Of a stretch of DNA of 64,000 nt, positions 1-7,748 are shown piece after piece. Position 1 is the stretch's first letter; every line of letters starts with the position of its first letter. The DNA lies in assembly GCA_947460615.1 (NCBI GenBank), contig CANHHG010000002.1:20451-84450 (forward strand). The letters are read 5' to 3'. This DNA comes from Bacteroidota bacterium. Its GTDB lineage: Bacteria; Bacteroidota; Bacteroidia; Flavobacteriales; Flavobacteriaceae. Under the pieces are notes generated by a model, which was given only the letters and a program-made list of their open reading frames with translations, was not told the DNA's origin and made no database searches. A program made the translations under genes and the position numbers.

Positions 1-840
1 GCCAAGAACCGCTTCAGCAAAACTAATATATAAGTCTAAATGGAGGTTTTCACCTTCACGCTTTAAAGACTCATGCTCGATTTCTTCAATTACAACAATT
101 AAATCACCAGGGACACTGTTTCCCGGAGCATCGTTACCCTTATTAGAAACTTTAAGTTGCATTCCATCAACTACACCCGCAGGAATTTTTATTGAAACTG
201 TTTCATCATCTACTATCATCCCTTGAGAATCAGCATTGGAAGGTTTATGATCTAATAATTGCCCAGAACCTCCGCAGTTGGAACATGTAGTTGCCGATTG
301 CATTCTACCTAAAATAGTATTGGTAACTCGCATAACTTGACCTTGACCATTACAGGTCGAACAGGTTTTATAAGTTACGCCTGGAGCTTGAACTTTACGT
401 TTAACTTTGACTTTTTTCTCCACCCCAAAAGCAATTTCTTCAAGGGTAAGTTTAACTTTTATACGAAGATTACTTCCTTTTACTCTTCTTGGTCCACCAC
501 CACCTCCAAATCCTGATCTGCCTCCAAAAGCACCACCGAAAATATCGCCAAATTGGCTAAATATATCGTCCATATTCATATGACCGCCTCCAAAACCGCC
601 TCCACCTTGTCCACCATTTTCAAAAGCTTGATGTCCATATTGATCATATTTGGCTTTCTTTTGAGGATCACTCAAAATTTCGTATGCTTCTGCGGCTTTC
701 TTGAAATTATCTTCAGCAACTGCATCACCAGGATTTTTATCAGGGTGAAATTCAATCGCTTTTTTTCGATAAGCCTTTTTTATTTCCGATGCATCAGCAT
801 TTCTTGAAATACCTAAAATTTCGTAAAAATCTTTTTTCAT
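1..840 (-). CDS. dnaJ: DnaJ co-chaperone (C-terminus beyond window)
   Basis: Hsp40 co-chaperone that delivers substrates to DnaK and stimulates its ATPase. The first 280 codons are visible. The J domain is at the N-terminus (start MKKDFYEILGI, HPD at about residues 34-36), followed by a Gly/Phe-rich linker (about 70-115) and the first substrate-binding segment. Only two CxxCxGxG motifs are present, CSTCNGQG and CSNCGGSG; these align with motifs 2 and 3 of the canonical four. The places of motifs 1 and 4 hold VQAPGVTYK and ADSQGMIVDD. Zinc centre II should therefore exist while centre I is absent, a form I recall from other Flavobacteriaceae. It lies 55 bp after grpE on the same strand, so the two are probably co-transcribed. 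The C-terminus is cut by the window edge. Confidence 0.96.
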   Translation of the reverse strand, partial: MKKDFYEILGISRNADASEIKKAYRKKAIEFHPDKNPGDAVAEDNFKKAAEAYEILSDPQKKAKYDQYGHQAFENGGQGGGGFGGGHMNMDDIFSQFGDIFGGAFGGRSGFGGGGGPRRVKGSNLRIKVKLTLEEIAFGVEKKVKVKRKVQAPGVTYKTCSTCNGQGQVMRVTNTILGRMQSATTCSNCGGSGQLLDHKPSNADSQGMIVDDETVSIKIPAGVVDGMQLKVSNKGNDAPGNSVPGDLIVVIEEIEHESLKREGENLHLDLYISFAEAVLG

Positions 841-895
841 TTTATGATGTCTTAATCAAACTAAAGCCGTTTTGGCAATAATTAGTTTCATTGAT

Positions 896-1471
896 TTAGT
901 TTCCAATTACTACTTTGGGAAAACGAATAATTTTATCTCCTAATTGGTATCCTTTTTCAAGAACATCTACAATTTTACCTTTTAAATTTGGTGAAGAAGC
1001 AGGAATTTGAGTAATTGCTTCAGCAAAATCGGCATCAAATAAATCACCAGGTTTTAAAGTCACTTCCTCTAAACCCTTAGAAAACAAAGTGCTTTTTAAT
1101 TTATCATGAATCAATTCCACTCCTTTCAATAAAACTTCATCTTCTGATTTTTTTATTTCGATTATGGCTCTGTCAAAATCATCTAAAACAGGTAAAATTG
1201 CCAATAAAACTTCTTGATTAGCGGTTTTAAACAATTCAATTCTCTCTTTTGAAGTCCTTCTCTTATAATTTTCAAATTCAGCAAAAAGTCTTAAATGTTT
1301 GTCTTTTTCGTTTGCTAAATCTTGTATTAATTGCTCTTCAACACTTAATTCCTCAACTTTAACTTGCTCCTCATTTTCATTGTTTTCTAATGCTGTGGTG
1401 TTAAGTTCTTGATCCATTTCCGTATTTTCAGTAGTCATTTTATCCGTATTTTTAAAAAATTTTTTAAACAT
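896..1471 (-). CDS. grpE: GrpE nucleotide exchange factor
   Basis: Cytosolic nucleotide-exchange factor of the DnaK chaperone cycle. The 191-residue protein has an acidic, low-complexity N-terminus (about residues 15-50), a long coiled-coil helix, the conserved core FENYKRRTSKER with LPVLDDFDRAI after it, and the beta-domain ending GYQLGDKIIRFPKVVI that typifies the family. Length is normal. The ATG start is followed by a Lys/Phe-rich stretch (MFKKFFKN), and a well-formed promoter lies 27-58 bp upstream. dnaJ follows directly. I see no CIRCE inverted repeat upstream, so HrcA control is not supported. Confidence 0.96.
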   Translation of the reverse strand: MFKKFFKNTDKMTTENTEMDQELNTTALENNENEEQVKVEELSVEEQLIQDLANEKDKHLRLFAEFENYKRRTSKERIELFKTANQEVLLAILPVLDDFDRAIIEIKKSEDEVLLKGVELIHDKLKSTLFSKGLEEVTLKPGDLFDADFAEAITQIPASSPNLKGKIVDVLEKGYQLGDKIIRFPKVVIGN

Positions 1472-1497
1472 TATCTTTTGTTCTTTTCATTTAATAA

Positions 1498-1529
1498 CAA
1501 AATTACTGCCAATTACTTAATAATGTCAA
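1498..1529 (-). promoter_or_regulatory. grpE-dnaJ promoter
   Basis: On the minus strand TTG (1529-1527) and TAATTTTG (1505-1498) are separated by 21 bp. This matches the Bacteroidetes housekeeping promoter TTG-N17-23-TAnnTTTG. Predicted transcription start is near 1492, about 20 nt before the grpE ATG. Confidence 0.7.
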
Positions 1530-1654
1530 ATTGTCACTATTTATTTATGATACTAATTTTAATAATTCTCATTCAACAGAATTTAAAAATAAAAATTAAC
1601 TAAAGTAAGGCAAAACTTTAATAAAATATTAGGATTAAATAAATGAGATTGGAG

Positions 1655-1766
1655 TAATTTTGTTTTTGTAGAAGGTTAAAATCTATTTTTTACAAAAAAT
1701 AGAGGTAATATTGTTAATTCAAACTTAAATATTGAAAAAAGCTCCGTCAAAAACGGAGCTTTTTTT
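1655..1766 (+). ncRNA. candidate small transcript between grpE and the epimerase gene
   Basis: A perfect -7 element TAATTTTG (1655-1662) faces right into a region with no rightward gene. It is followed by a perfect 8-bp hairpin (1683-1690 with 1695-1702, loop TACA) and then by a strong terminator hairpin with a T-run (1741-1766). This would give an RNA of about 100 nt. No good -33 TTG is visible and the terminator also serves the leftward epimerase gene, so the call is tentative. Confidence 0.25.
1735..1766. terminator. bidirectional terminator downstream of the epimerase gene
   Basis: AGCTCCGT / ACGGAGCT stem with a CAAAA loop, flanked by A6 on the left and T7 on the right, so it can terminate in both directions. 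It overlaps the stop codon of the leftward epimerase gene by two bases. Confidence 0.85.
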
Positions 1767-2670
1767 ATGCTAAAATATTTTTCAAAGCATTATCGATAGT
1801 TTTGAATTTAAAGACAAAACCTTCGTCAATAATTTTATTTGCACTTAAATGTCTATTTTCAAATAATAATTCATGCATTTCTCCAAGAATTAATTTCATA
1901 ATAAACTTTGGGATATTAGGCATAAATAGCAGTTTTTTCAGGACTTTCGCAATTGAAAAGGTTAGTTCCTCATTGGTAACCGGATTTGGAGAAACGGCAT
2001 TATAAACACCTTCTAAATTATTATTAATTGCAAAATAATAAAGTGCTGCAATATCATGTATATGGATCCAAGATTGAATTTGTTTTCCCGATCCAAAAGA
2101 AGATCCCAATCCTAGTTTTATAGTTTTTAGCATCTCAACCAAAACTCCCCCTTTTGTAGAGAGCACTATACCTGTTCTAAGTTTACAAACTTTCAAACCT
2201 AAAGTTGCAAACTTATCAGTAGTTTCTTCCCATTTTACAACCACATTCCCTAAAAAATTATCATTAACCTGAGTTGAATTTTCGTCAAAAATAATTGTAT
2301 CACTATTTGGATAAATTGAAGTTCCTGAGGCTGATACAATTTGTTTTACTTGATTGGGATTGCTTTTAACTGCTTTAAATAATAATGCAGAAGATAACAA
2401 ACGACTTTCAATAATTTCTTGTTTGTAGGAATTCGTCCATCGTTTAGAAATATTTGCCCCAGCTAAATTTATTATTGAATCGACGCCCATTAAACAATTT
2501 TCATCGATTATACCTTGCTCTGGGCTCCAATAAAATCCATTATAATTTAATTCATTAATAATTTTATTCTTGGATGTAGTTAGGTAATTTACGGTAATTC
2601 CATTTTGGAGAAGAAGGGAAACCAATTCTGTTCCAATTAAACCTGTTGCACCTGTAATTAAAACTTTCAT
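1765..2670 (-). CDS. TIGR01777-family NAD-dependent epimerase (YfcH-like)
   Basis: A 301-residue short-chain dehydrogenase/epimerase of the YfcH/SDR39U1 group. The N-terminal Rossmann nucleotide loop is TGATGLIG (residues 6-13). Asn-Leu-Ala-Gly (INLAGANI) and the SASGTSIYP segment occupy the positions usual in this family. The C-terminal DUF1731 signature is visible as NRHLSANKIIDEGFVFKF. Substrate and pathway are unknown for the family, so no reaction is assigned. It is a monocistronic leftward unit: a TAATTTTG -7 element (2698-2691) precedes the ATG and a strong terminator follows. Confidence 0.88.
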   Translation of the reverse strand: MKVLITGATGLIGTELVSLLLQNGITVNYLTTSKNKIINELNYNGFYWSPEQGIIDENCLMGVDSIINLAGANISKRWTNSYKQEIIESRLLSSALLFKAVKSNPNQVKQIVSASGTSIYPNSDTIIFDENSTQVNDNFLGNVVVKWEETTDKFATLGLKVCKLRTGIVLSTKGGVLVEMLKTIKLGLGSSFGSGKQIQSWIHIHDIAALYYFAINNNLEGVYNAVSPNPVTNEELTFSIAKVLKKLLFMPNIPKFIMKLILGEMHELLFENRHLSANKIIDEGFVFKFKTIDNALKNILA

Positions 2671-2690
2671 TTTATTATTTTTATAATATT

Positions 2691-2698
2691 CAAAATTA
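2691..2698 (-). promoter_or_regulatory. -7 element for the epimerase gene
   Basis: TAATTTTG on the minus strand, 21 bp before the ATG, with a TTG (2725-2723) 24 bp further upstream, slightly wider than the usual spacing. Confidence 0.5.
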
Positions 2699-2765
2699 CG
2701 TTTAATATAAAATAAAATAATTCAAATTAAGTTGGATTTAACTATCGTTAATTGTAAACTCGGGA

Positions 2766-3218
2766 TTATTTAATTTTGATACTCCATTCAAAATCCATTT
2801 CTGATACTTGAGCTCCTGTTTCATCAACTCCAATTGATTTCATCCAAAAGGTTTGTCCTTCTCCAGTAGCTATAGTTTGATTAATTGCAGATTCAATTTT
2901 ATCACCATCAAGGCAGGTGAATGTTATCTTACCCGTGGCTTTTTTGGTGAAATTAGCTTTATTATTGGCAACCAACATGGATATTTTTTTATTGCTTTTT
3001 TTAATTTGATACATAACCAAAGCTCCAGTTGACAACTCGGCAGCCATTGCTTGAACCGCAAAATACATCGAATTAAATGGATTCTGATTGATCCATCTGT
3101 GCTTTACTGTAACCACACCTCTGGATGCTTCCAATTGTTTAACACGAACACCACAGATAAATGCAGAAGGCAATTTGAAAAACAGAAAAGTGTTTATTTT
3201 ACTAGGGGAAAGTTCCAT
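2766..3218 (-). CDS. DUF4442 hot-dog-fold protein
   Basis: A 150-residue soluble protein matching the DUF4442 group of hot-dog-fold proteins, relatives of PaaI-type acyl-CoA thioesterases. The segment HRWINQNPFNSMYFAVQAMA around residues 40-60 is the usual N-x-x-x-S-x-Y/H-x-x-A-x-x-x-A active-site helix region of that fold, followed by beta-strands. No substrate can be read from the sequence. It stands alone between the epimerase gene and the divergent padR transcript; its upstream has TATATTCG (one mismatch to the -7 consensus). Confidence 0.75.
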   Translation of the reverse strand: MELSPSKINTFLFFKLPSAFICGVRVKQLEASRGVVTVKHRWINQNPFNSMYFAVQAMAAELSTGALVMYQIKKSNKKISMLVANNKANFTKKATGKITFTCLDGDKIESAINQTIATGEGQTFWMKSIGVDETGAQVSEMDFEWSIKIK

Positions 3219-3308
3219 ATTGAAATGAATTTTAACGAATATAGTGATTTATTTTATAAAAAAATAGATTATTATATTATTTCAAAAAGTTAATAAAAAG
3301 TTAATTTT

Positions 3309-3333
3309 TAGTACTATGTAAAACATGGTACTA
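3309..3333. promoter_or_regulatory. palindromic operator upstream of padR-pspC
   Basis: An 11-bp inverted repeat with a 3-bp centre and one mismatched pair: left arm TAGTACTATGT, spacer AAA, right arm ACATGGTACTA. Its ATGT/ACAT half-sites are the type bound by PadR proteins. It lies just upstream of a near-consensus -7 element (TATATTTA, 3345-3352), covering the -33 region, which suits autorepression by the PadR protein encoded downstream. That assignment is inference. Confidence 0.6.
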
Positions 3334-3344
3334 TTTAAAAGATA

Positions 3345-3352
3345 TATATTTA
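3345..3352 (+). promoter_or_regulatory. -7 element of the padR-pspC transcript
   Basis: TATATTTA, one mismatch to TAnnTTTG, just downstream of the palindromic operator. Predicted transcription start is near 3359, giving a leader of about 140 nt that contains the structured element at 3406-3474. Confidence 0.45.
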
Positions 3353-3405
3353 CATAAGAAATTACTGAAAATAATTATAGATGGATAATTGTAATACTAA
3401 AATCC

Positions 3406-3474
3406 TTAGCCCCGATTGCAGAGAAAATCCCAGGCTTTTTGCCTGGATTGAAACGGAAAGCGGGAAATAGCTCC
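3406..3474 (+). repeat. structured intergenic element, copy 1 (padR leader)
   Basis: A 25-nt left block (starts TTAGCCCCGATTG, ends AAAATCC), a hairpin (CCAGGC-TTTTT-GCCTGG, extended by A-U pairs with one bulged C) and a right block (GGATTG..., ends ATAGCTCC). CCCG at 3411-3414 can pair with CGGG at 3461-3464 to close an outer stem. A second copy on the minus strand (45431-45348) matches 21 of 25 left-block positions while its hairpin sequence differs and remains paired. It looks like a family of flavobacterial intergenic structured elements; whether it equals the Rfam Flavo-1 class I cannot check. Confidence 0.7.
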
Positions 3475-3501
3475 AAAAGAAAAAAATAAAATGAGAAAAA
3501 T

Positions 3502-3828
3502 ATGAATATTGAAAATACAAAAGCACAAATGCGAAAGGGAGTGCTCGAATTTTGCATCTTATCTGTATTGAAAGAGAAAGATGCCTATACTTCAGAGATT
3601 TTAGACACCTTAAAAAAGGCAAAATTATTAGTCGTTGAAGGTACGGTTTATCCACTATTGACGCGTTTAAAAAATGACGGATTGCTAAACTATCGTTGGG
3701 AAGAATCGATATCTGGTCCTCCAAGGAAATATTATGGATTAACTGAAGAAGGTCGTGAATTTTTAACAGAATTAAACAGCACCTGGACGGAATTATCAGG
3801 CGCTGTGAATTTAATAACAACCAAATAA
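3502..3828 (+). CDS. PadR-family transcriptional regulator
   Basis: A 108-residue winged-helix regulator with the PadR N-terminal signature: a starting helix (MRKGVLEFCILSVLKEKDAY), a recognition segment with EGTVYPLLTRLKNDGLL and the wing GPPRKYYGLTEEG. No C-terminal effector domain, so it is of the short subfamily-2 type that dimerises through its last helix. It is followed after 7 bp by a PspC-domain gene, a pairing common in Bacteroidetes, which suggests control of an envelope-stress operon. An 11-bp palindrome at 3309-3333 is the likely autoregulatory operator. An earlier ATG at 3491 runs into a stop, so the start is 3502. Confidence 0.92.
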   Translation: MNIENTKAQMRKGVLEFCILSVLKEKDAYTSEILDTLKKAKLLVVEGTVYPLLTRLKNDGLLNYRWEESISGPPRKYYGLTEEGREFLTELNSTWTELSGAVNLITTK

Positions 3829-3835
3829 TAACAAG

Positions 3836-5518
3836 ATGAATAAGACAGTAAACATAAACTTAGGAGGATTCGTTTTTCATATTGATGAAGACGCATACCA
3901 AAAATTGACGAATTATTTTGAAGCTATAAAGCGCTCTTTGTCAAATACTTCAGGTCAAGAGGAAATCATTAAAGATATTGAAATTAGAATTGGCGAAATC
4001 ATTTCAGAGAAACACACGAGTGATAAACAAGTGATCAGTTTACGAGAAGTTGAGGAAATTATTTCGATTATGGGACAACCCGAAGATTACAGAATTGAAG
4101 GTGACGAACCCATAAATGCTGAACCTATTTATAGCAATAATAAAATTAACAAAAAACTATATCGCGATGAAGAAAATGCTGCGATTGGTGGAGTTCTTGC
4201 TGGTTTGGGTCATTATTTTGGTATTGACAAAGCAATATTAAGAGTAATTTTATTGATCATGGTTTTTGCATGGGGAACTGGAATTGTAGCCTATATAATA
4301 TTGTGGATTGCAATGCCGGCAGCAAAAACAACCTCTGAAAAATTGGAAATGCGGGGCGAAGCGGTTACTATTTCGAATATTGAAAAGAAAGTAAGAGAAG
4401 AGATTGAAACACTATCTGAGAAAATTAAATCAACTGATTTTGAGGGTGTTAAAAAAGGTCTGCAATCAAATGGGAATAAGCTAAAAGATTCATTTGGAGA
4501 GGTTTTAAGCTCTATTATAAACATTTTTGCAAAAGTAATTGGGACATTTATGATATTAGCAAGTATTGCTATATTAGTTGTGTTTTTGATAGGTGTATTA
4601 GCTTTTGGAACGACCAATTTTGAAGGGTTTCCTTTCCATTCATTTATTGAATTAGGAAATTTCACGGATTATCCAATTTGGTTTTTTGGAATGTTGTTCT
4701 ATTTGGCAGTGAGTATTCCAAGTGTATTTGTATTATTATTAGGAATAAAAATTATTGCTCCAACTAGTAAATCGATTGGTGCAATAGCCAAATATGTTTT
4801 ATTAGCGATTTGGATTATTGCAATTGGAATTTTAATATCAATTGGGGTAAAACAAGCCTCAGAATATGCTTATGATGGAAGAGTTTATGAGAAACATACC
4901 ATCAATTTGAATAAAAATGATACTCTGTATATAAAATTTAAGAACAACGATTATTATTCAAAAGATATTAATGATTACCATGAATTTAAAGTTACTAAAG
5001 ATTCATTGAGCCAAGACGTGGTGTATTCAAATAGTATTTCATTTCAAATTGATAAAACAGATGAATTAATACCTTATATAAAAATTAACAAAGAGGCTAA
5101 GGGAAATTCTTTTGAAAATGCAAAAAAGAGAGCTGAAAAAATTAAATATGGATTTAAAATAATTGGTAACCAATTGGTTTTAGATAACTATTTAATTACC
5201 AATTTGAAAGATCAATATAGAGATCAAAAAATAGAAATTAAATTATATTTACCTAAGGGAACTTTATTTAAGGTCAATTCGAGTGTAAATAATTATGATT
5301 ACTCAGACAACTCTTTTTTCAATCTACATACAAGTTCTGATAAATACGTATATAATGTAAATGATTCTCAAGTTAAATGTTTGAATTGTCCATTAGACGA
5401 AAACGAATATGAAGATATTGAAAATGATACAACCGACCGAGTTGAAACTACCACCGTTTCAGTAAAAGTGGGAGGGAAAGAAGTATTAGAAACAGTCACA
5501 AAAAAACCAATTAATTAA
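3836..5518 (+). CDS. PspC-domain membrane protein
   Basis: A 560-residue inner-membrane protein. An N-terminal cytoplasmic helical segment (about 1-100) precedes a PspC domain (about 107-163: KKLYRDEENAAIGGVLAGLG followed by a hydrophobic hairpin ending LWIAMP). Three more membrane segments lie at about 232-256, 275-303 and 310-335. The C-terminal ~220 residues are predicted extracytoplasmic and beta-rich and end in a Thr/Val-rich tail. PspC proteins sense or counter membrane stress in other bacteria; the partner here is PadR, not PspA/F. It is translated from the same transcript as padR (7-bp gap) and followed by a terminator. Confidence 0.88.
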   Translation: MNKTVNINLGGFVFHIDEDAYQKLTNYFEAIKRSLSNTSGQEEIIKDIEIRIGEIISEKHTSDKQVISLREVEEIISIMGQPEDYRIEGDEPINAEPIYSNNKINKKLYRDEENAAIGGVLAGLGHYFGIDKAILRVILLIMVFAWGTGIVAYIILWIAMPAAKTTSEKLEMRGEAVTISNIEKKVREEIETLSEKIKSTDFEGVKKGLQSNGNKLKDSFGEVLSSIINIFAKVIGTFMILASIAILVVFLIGVLAFGTTNFEGFPFHSFIELGNFTDYPIWFFGMLFYLAVSIPSVFVLLLGIKIIAPTSKSIGAIAKYVLLAIWIIAIGILISIGVKQASEYAYDGRVYEKHTINLNKNDTLYIKFKNNDYYSKDINDYHEFKVTKDSLSQDVVYSNSISFQIDKTDELIPYIKINKEAKGNSFENAKKRAEKIKYGFKIIGNQLVLDNYLITNLKDQYRDQKIEIKLYLPKGTLFKVNSSVNNYDYSDNSFFNLHTSSDKYVYNVNDSQVKCLNCPLDENEYEDIENDTTDRVETTTVSVKVGGKEVLETVTKKPIN

Positions 5519-5554
5519 AATACATTAGGTTAATTATTGCATAAGATTCTTAAT

Positions 5555-5592
5555 AAAAAAGCATTCAAATACTATTTGGATGCTTTTTTTTT
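5555..5592 (+). terminator. terminator of the padR-pspC operon
   Basis: A-run, then AGCATTCAAAT / ATTTGGATGCT stem (one G-U pair) with a 3-nt loop, then eight or more T. Confidence 0.85.
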
Positions 5593-5593
5593 C

Positions 5594-5601
5594 TATTTTT
5601 G
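5594..5601 (+). promoter_or_regulatory. -7 element of the DUF2807 gene
   Basis: TATTTTTG matches TAnnTTTG exactly and lies 23 bp before the ATG. A TTTG at 5575-5578 is only 15 bp upstream, so the -33 partner is uncertain. Confidence 0.5.
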
Positions 5602-5624
5602 ATGAAATTAATTATTTATAAAAA

Positions 5625-6461
5625 ATGAAAAAATTAGCATTATTATTTATTGCCGTTTTAATAACTGGATTTTCTTATGGCCAAAAAAGAGAAAAAGTAA
5701 AAGGATCAAAAAATGTAACTATTGAGAAAAAAGAAATAGGGAATTTTGAAAATTTAGAGATTGAAGACAACCTTGATGTACTTCTCATTAAAAGTGATAA
5801 ATGTTCTATAGAAATTGAGGCTGATGATAATTTGCATAATGAGATAAATATCAATTCTAATGGAAATACCCTTCGATTAACTACATCAAAAGAGGTAAGT
5901 GGATTTAAAAAATTTTTAGTAAAAGTTTTTTATAATAATGATTTTAAGTTATTGCTTGCAAAACATGAATCAATAATTACTGCTACTTCTGAAATTGAAT
6001 TAGATAACTTTACAGTTAAAAGTTTTGATTTTTCTAAAATTTTCATGAATGGAAAAATTAAAACATTCACCATAATGCAAAATGACAAATCCAAATCGGA
6101 ATTGAACTTAAAAGCAGAAATGGCAACAATAGAACTAAGTAAAAATGCTCAATTAAAAGCATTAATAAGTTCAACACAATTAAAGGTTGACCTTTATCAA
6201 AAATCAAGTGCTGTAGTTGAAGGAGATGTTGCTGAATTAAAATTAAGACTAGATAATAGTTCAGAATTTACCGGAATGAATTTAATTACAAAAACGGCAG
6301 AACTTATAGCTGAGGCTAATTCCACAACTAAAATTAATGTTATCACAAATGCTACTATAGAAGCTTCAGGAAAATCAGAAATTCAGTTTTATGGTGATGC
6401 AAAAATAGAACTTAAGAAGTTTACGGAAAATACAGTTATCATGAAAAAGACTTTAAAATAA
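5625..6461 (+). CDS. DUF2807 (GIN-domain) exported protein
   Basis: A 278-residue exported protein with a clear Sec signal peptide (Lys-rich start, hydrophobic stretch to about residue 18, SYGQ cleavage region). The rest is the DUF2807 'auto-transporter adhesin head GIN' beta-helix fold: short repeating strands, the opening NFENLEIEDNLDVLL motif, and many regularly spaced Asn/Asp/Ser. No transporter domain is attached. It is often found near PspC/PadR genes in Bacteroidetes, which fits the neighbour here, but a terminator separates it from pspC. Function is unknown. Confidence 0.85.
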   Translation: MKKLALLFIAVLITGFSYGQKREKVKGSKNVTIEKKEIGNFENLEIEDNLDVLLIKSDKCSIEIEADDNLHNEININSNGNTLRLTTSKEVSGFKKFLVKVFYNNDFKLLLAKHESIITATSEIELDNFTVKSFDFSKIFMNGKIKTFTIMQNDKSKSELNLKAEMATIELSKNAQLKALISSTQLKVDLYQKSSAVVEGDVAELKLRLDNSSEFTGMNLITKTAELIAEANSTTKINVITNATIEASGKSEIQFYGDAKIELKKFTENTVIMKKTLK

Positions 6462-6483
6462 GTTTTCAAATAGACCAAAATAA

Positions 6484-6514
6484 AAAATCCAAACGTAAAG
6501 TTTGGATTTTTTTA
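6484..6514. terminator. convergent terminator between DUF2807 gene and trxB
   Basis: AATCCAAAC / GTTTGGATT stem (6486-6494 with 6500-6508), loop GTAAA, with A-run on the left and T-run on the right. It can serve the rightward DUF2807 gene and the leftward trxB. Confidence 0.85.
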
Positions 6515-6535
6515 TATCATTAAATTAACTATTTC

Positions 6536-7483
6536 CTATTCTTTCGCAGCAATGTATCTTTCAGCATCTAAAGCTGCCATACATCCTGTTCCTGCAGCTG
6601 TAATTGCTTGACGATAAACATGATCGGCAGCATCACCAGCAACGAATACACCAGCAATATTTGTTTTAGATGTACCTGGAGTGTTAATAATATATCCAGT
6701 TTCATCTAAATTAAGAAAATCTTTAAAAATATCTGTATTTGGTTTGTGACCAATAGCAACGAAGAAACCGGTAGCAGGAATGTCAAAAATCTCACCTGAG
6801 GTTTTATTTTTAGCTTTAACTGCTGAAACTACTTGACCGTCACCTAGAACTTCAATAGTATCATGATTCATTAGAATTTTAATATTCTCGGTTTTACGAA
6901 CTCGCTCTTCCATAATTTTAGAAGCTCTGAAGGACTCACTTCTAACTAACATCGTTACTTTAGTACATAATTTTGACAAATAATGCGCTTCTTCACAGGC
7001 GGAATCCCCTGCCCCAACAATTACTACTTCTTGATTTCTGTAGAAAAAACCATCACATACAGCACAAGCAGAAACACCACCGCCGGTTTGTAAATAGTGT
7101 TGCTCAGAAGGTAAACCCAAATATTTAGCAGTAGCTCCTGTTGAAATTATAACCGTTTCACAATGCAACTCTTTGGTATCATTAATCCAGACTTTATGTA
7201 TATCTCCAGAAAAATCAACTTTTGTAGCCCAACCATCTCTAACATCTGTGCCAAATCTTTGAGCTTGTTGTTGCAATTGAATCATCATTTCAGGTCCAGT
7301 CACTCCATCTACATATCCAGGGAAATTTTCAACTTCATTAGTAGTGGTTAATTGACCCCCAGGTTGCGTTCCTTGATATAAAACTGGATTCATATTAGCT
7401 CTTGCAGCATAAATTGCAGCTGTATAACCAGCAGGTCCAGAACCAATAATTAGACATTTAATATTTTCAACCGTATTTGACAT
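6536..7483 (-). CDS. trxB: Thioredoxin reductase (NADPH)
   Basis: Cytosolic FAD flavoenzyme that reduces thioredoxin with NADPH. The 315-residue length fits the low-molecular-weight bacterial class. Visible are the FAD-binding GSGPAGYTAA (about 14-23), GGQLTTTNEVENFPG, the redox-active CAVC pair (Cys140 and Cys143, in GGVSACAVCDGFF), the NADPH loop VGAGDSACEEA and the C-terminal FAD motif GVFVAGDAADHVYRQ. Nothing in the sequence deviates from a functional enzyme. It is monocistronic with a consensus -7 (TACCTTTG, 7516-7509). Confidence 0.97.
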   Translation of the reverse strand: MSNTVENIKCLIIGSGPAGYTAAIYAARANMNPVLYQGTQPGGQLTTTNEVENFPGYVDGVTGPEMMIQLQQQAQRFGTDVRDGWATKVDFSGDIHKVWINDTKELHCETVIISTGATAKYLGLPSEQHYLQTGGGVSACAVCDGFFYRNQEVVIVGAGDSACEEAHYLSKLCTKVTMLVRSESFRASKIMEERVRKTENIKILMNHDTIEVLGDGQVVSAVKAKNKTSGEIFDIPATGFFVAIGHKPNTDIFKDFLNLDETGYIINTPGTSKTNIAGVFVAGDAADHVYRQAITAAGTGCMAALDAERYIAAKE

Positions 7484-7508
7484 CTTAATTTTATTTTATT
7501 AATAACCA

Positions 7509-7516
7509 CAAAGGTA
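7509..7516 (-). promoter_or_regulatory. -7 element of trxB
   Basis: TACCTTTG on the minus strand, 25 bp before the trxB ATG; no TTG is seen at the expected -33 position. Confidence 0.5.
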
Positions 7517-7596
7517 AGTTATATTTGAAATAATTAAAATAAAAACAGACGACTTATTTCAATAGATTATAAATATTTTTCTAATTTATAATTCAG

Positions 7597-7626
7597 TTGT
7601 ATAAATGAAAAATAGTTATATATTTG
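7597..7626 (+). promoter_or_regulatory. promoter of tRNA-Pro
   Basis: TTG (7597-7599), 19-bp spacer, TATATTTG (7619-7626): a full match to the Bacteroidetes promoter, ending 11 bp before the mature tRNA 5' end. It is a useful reference for promoter geometry in this genome. Confidence 0.85.
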
Positions 7627-7637
7627 CACACTGAATT

Positions 7638-7712
7638 CGGGGTGTAGCGTAGCTCGGTTATCGCGCCTGCTTTGGGAGCAGGAGGCCGCAGGTTCGAATC
7701 CTGCCACCCCGA
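7638..7712 (+). tRNA. tRNA-Pro (anticodon UGG)
   Basis: A complete 75-nt cloverleaf. The acceptor arm is CGGGGTG / CACCCCG with discriminator A; the D arm is GCGT..TCGC; the anticodon arm is CCTGC-TTTGGGA-GCAGG, giving anticodon TGG; the T arm is GCAGG-TTCGAAT-CCTGC. CCA is not encoded and must be added. Its own promoter lies directly upstream and a hairpin terminator directly downstream, so it is a single-gene transcript. Confidence 0.97.
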
Positions 7713-7748
7713 CAAAAAAAAGCTGGACCATATTGTTCAGCTTTTTTT
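7713..7748 (+). terminator. terminator of tRNA-Pro
   Basis: AGCTGGAC / GTTCAGCT stem (7721-7728 with 7735-7742) followed by a T-run. Confidence 0.85.

Noticed and set aside
852..892. Seven-bp inverted repeat (AAACTAA ... TTAGTTT) between grpE and dnaJ
   Set aside because: Short stem with an 18-nt or longer loop; no sign of an attenuator or processing site beyond chance in AT-rich DNA.
1472..1764. CIRCE element for HrcA control of grpE
   Set aside because: No TTAGCACTC-N9-GAGTGCTAA-like repeat is present.
3362..3820. Leftward open frame opposite padR
   Set aside because: It is a shadow of padR and its structured leader; its protein is low-complexity and hydrophobic and has no promoter.
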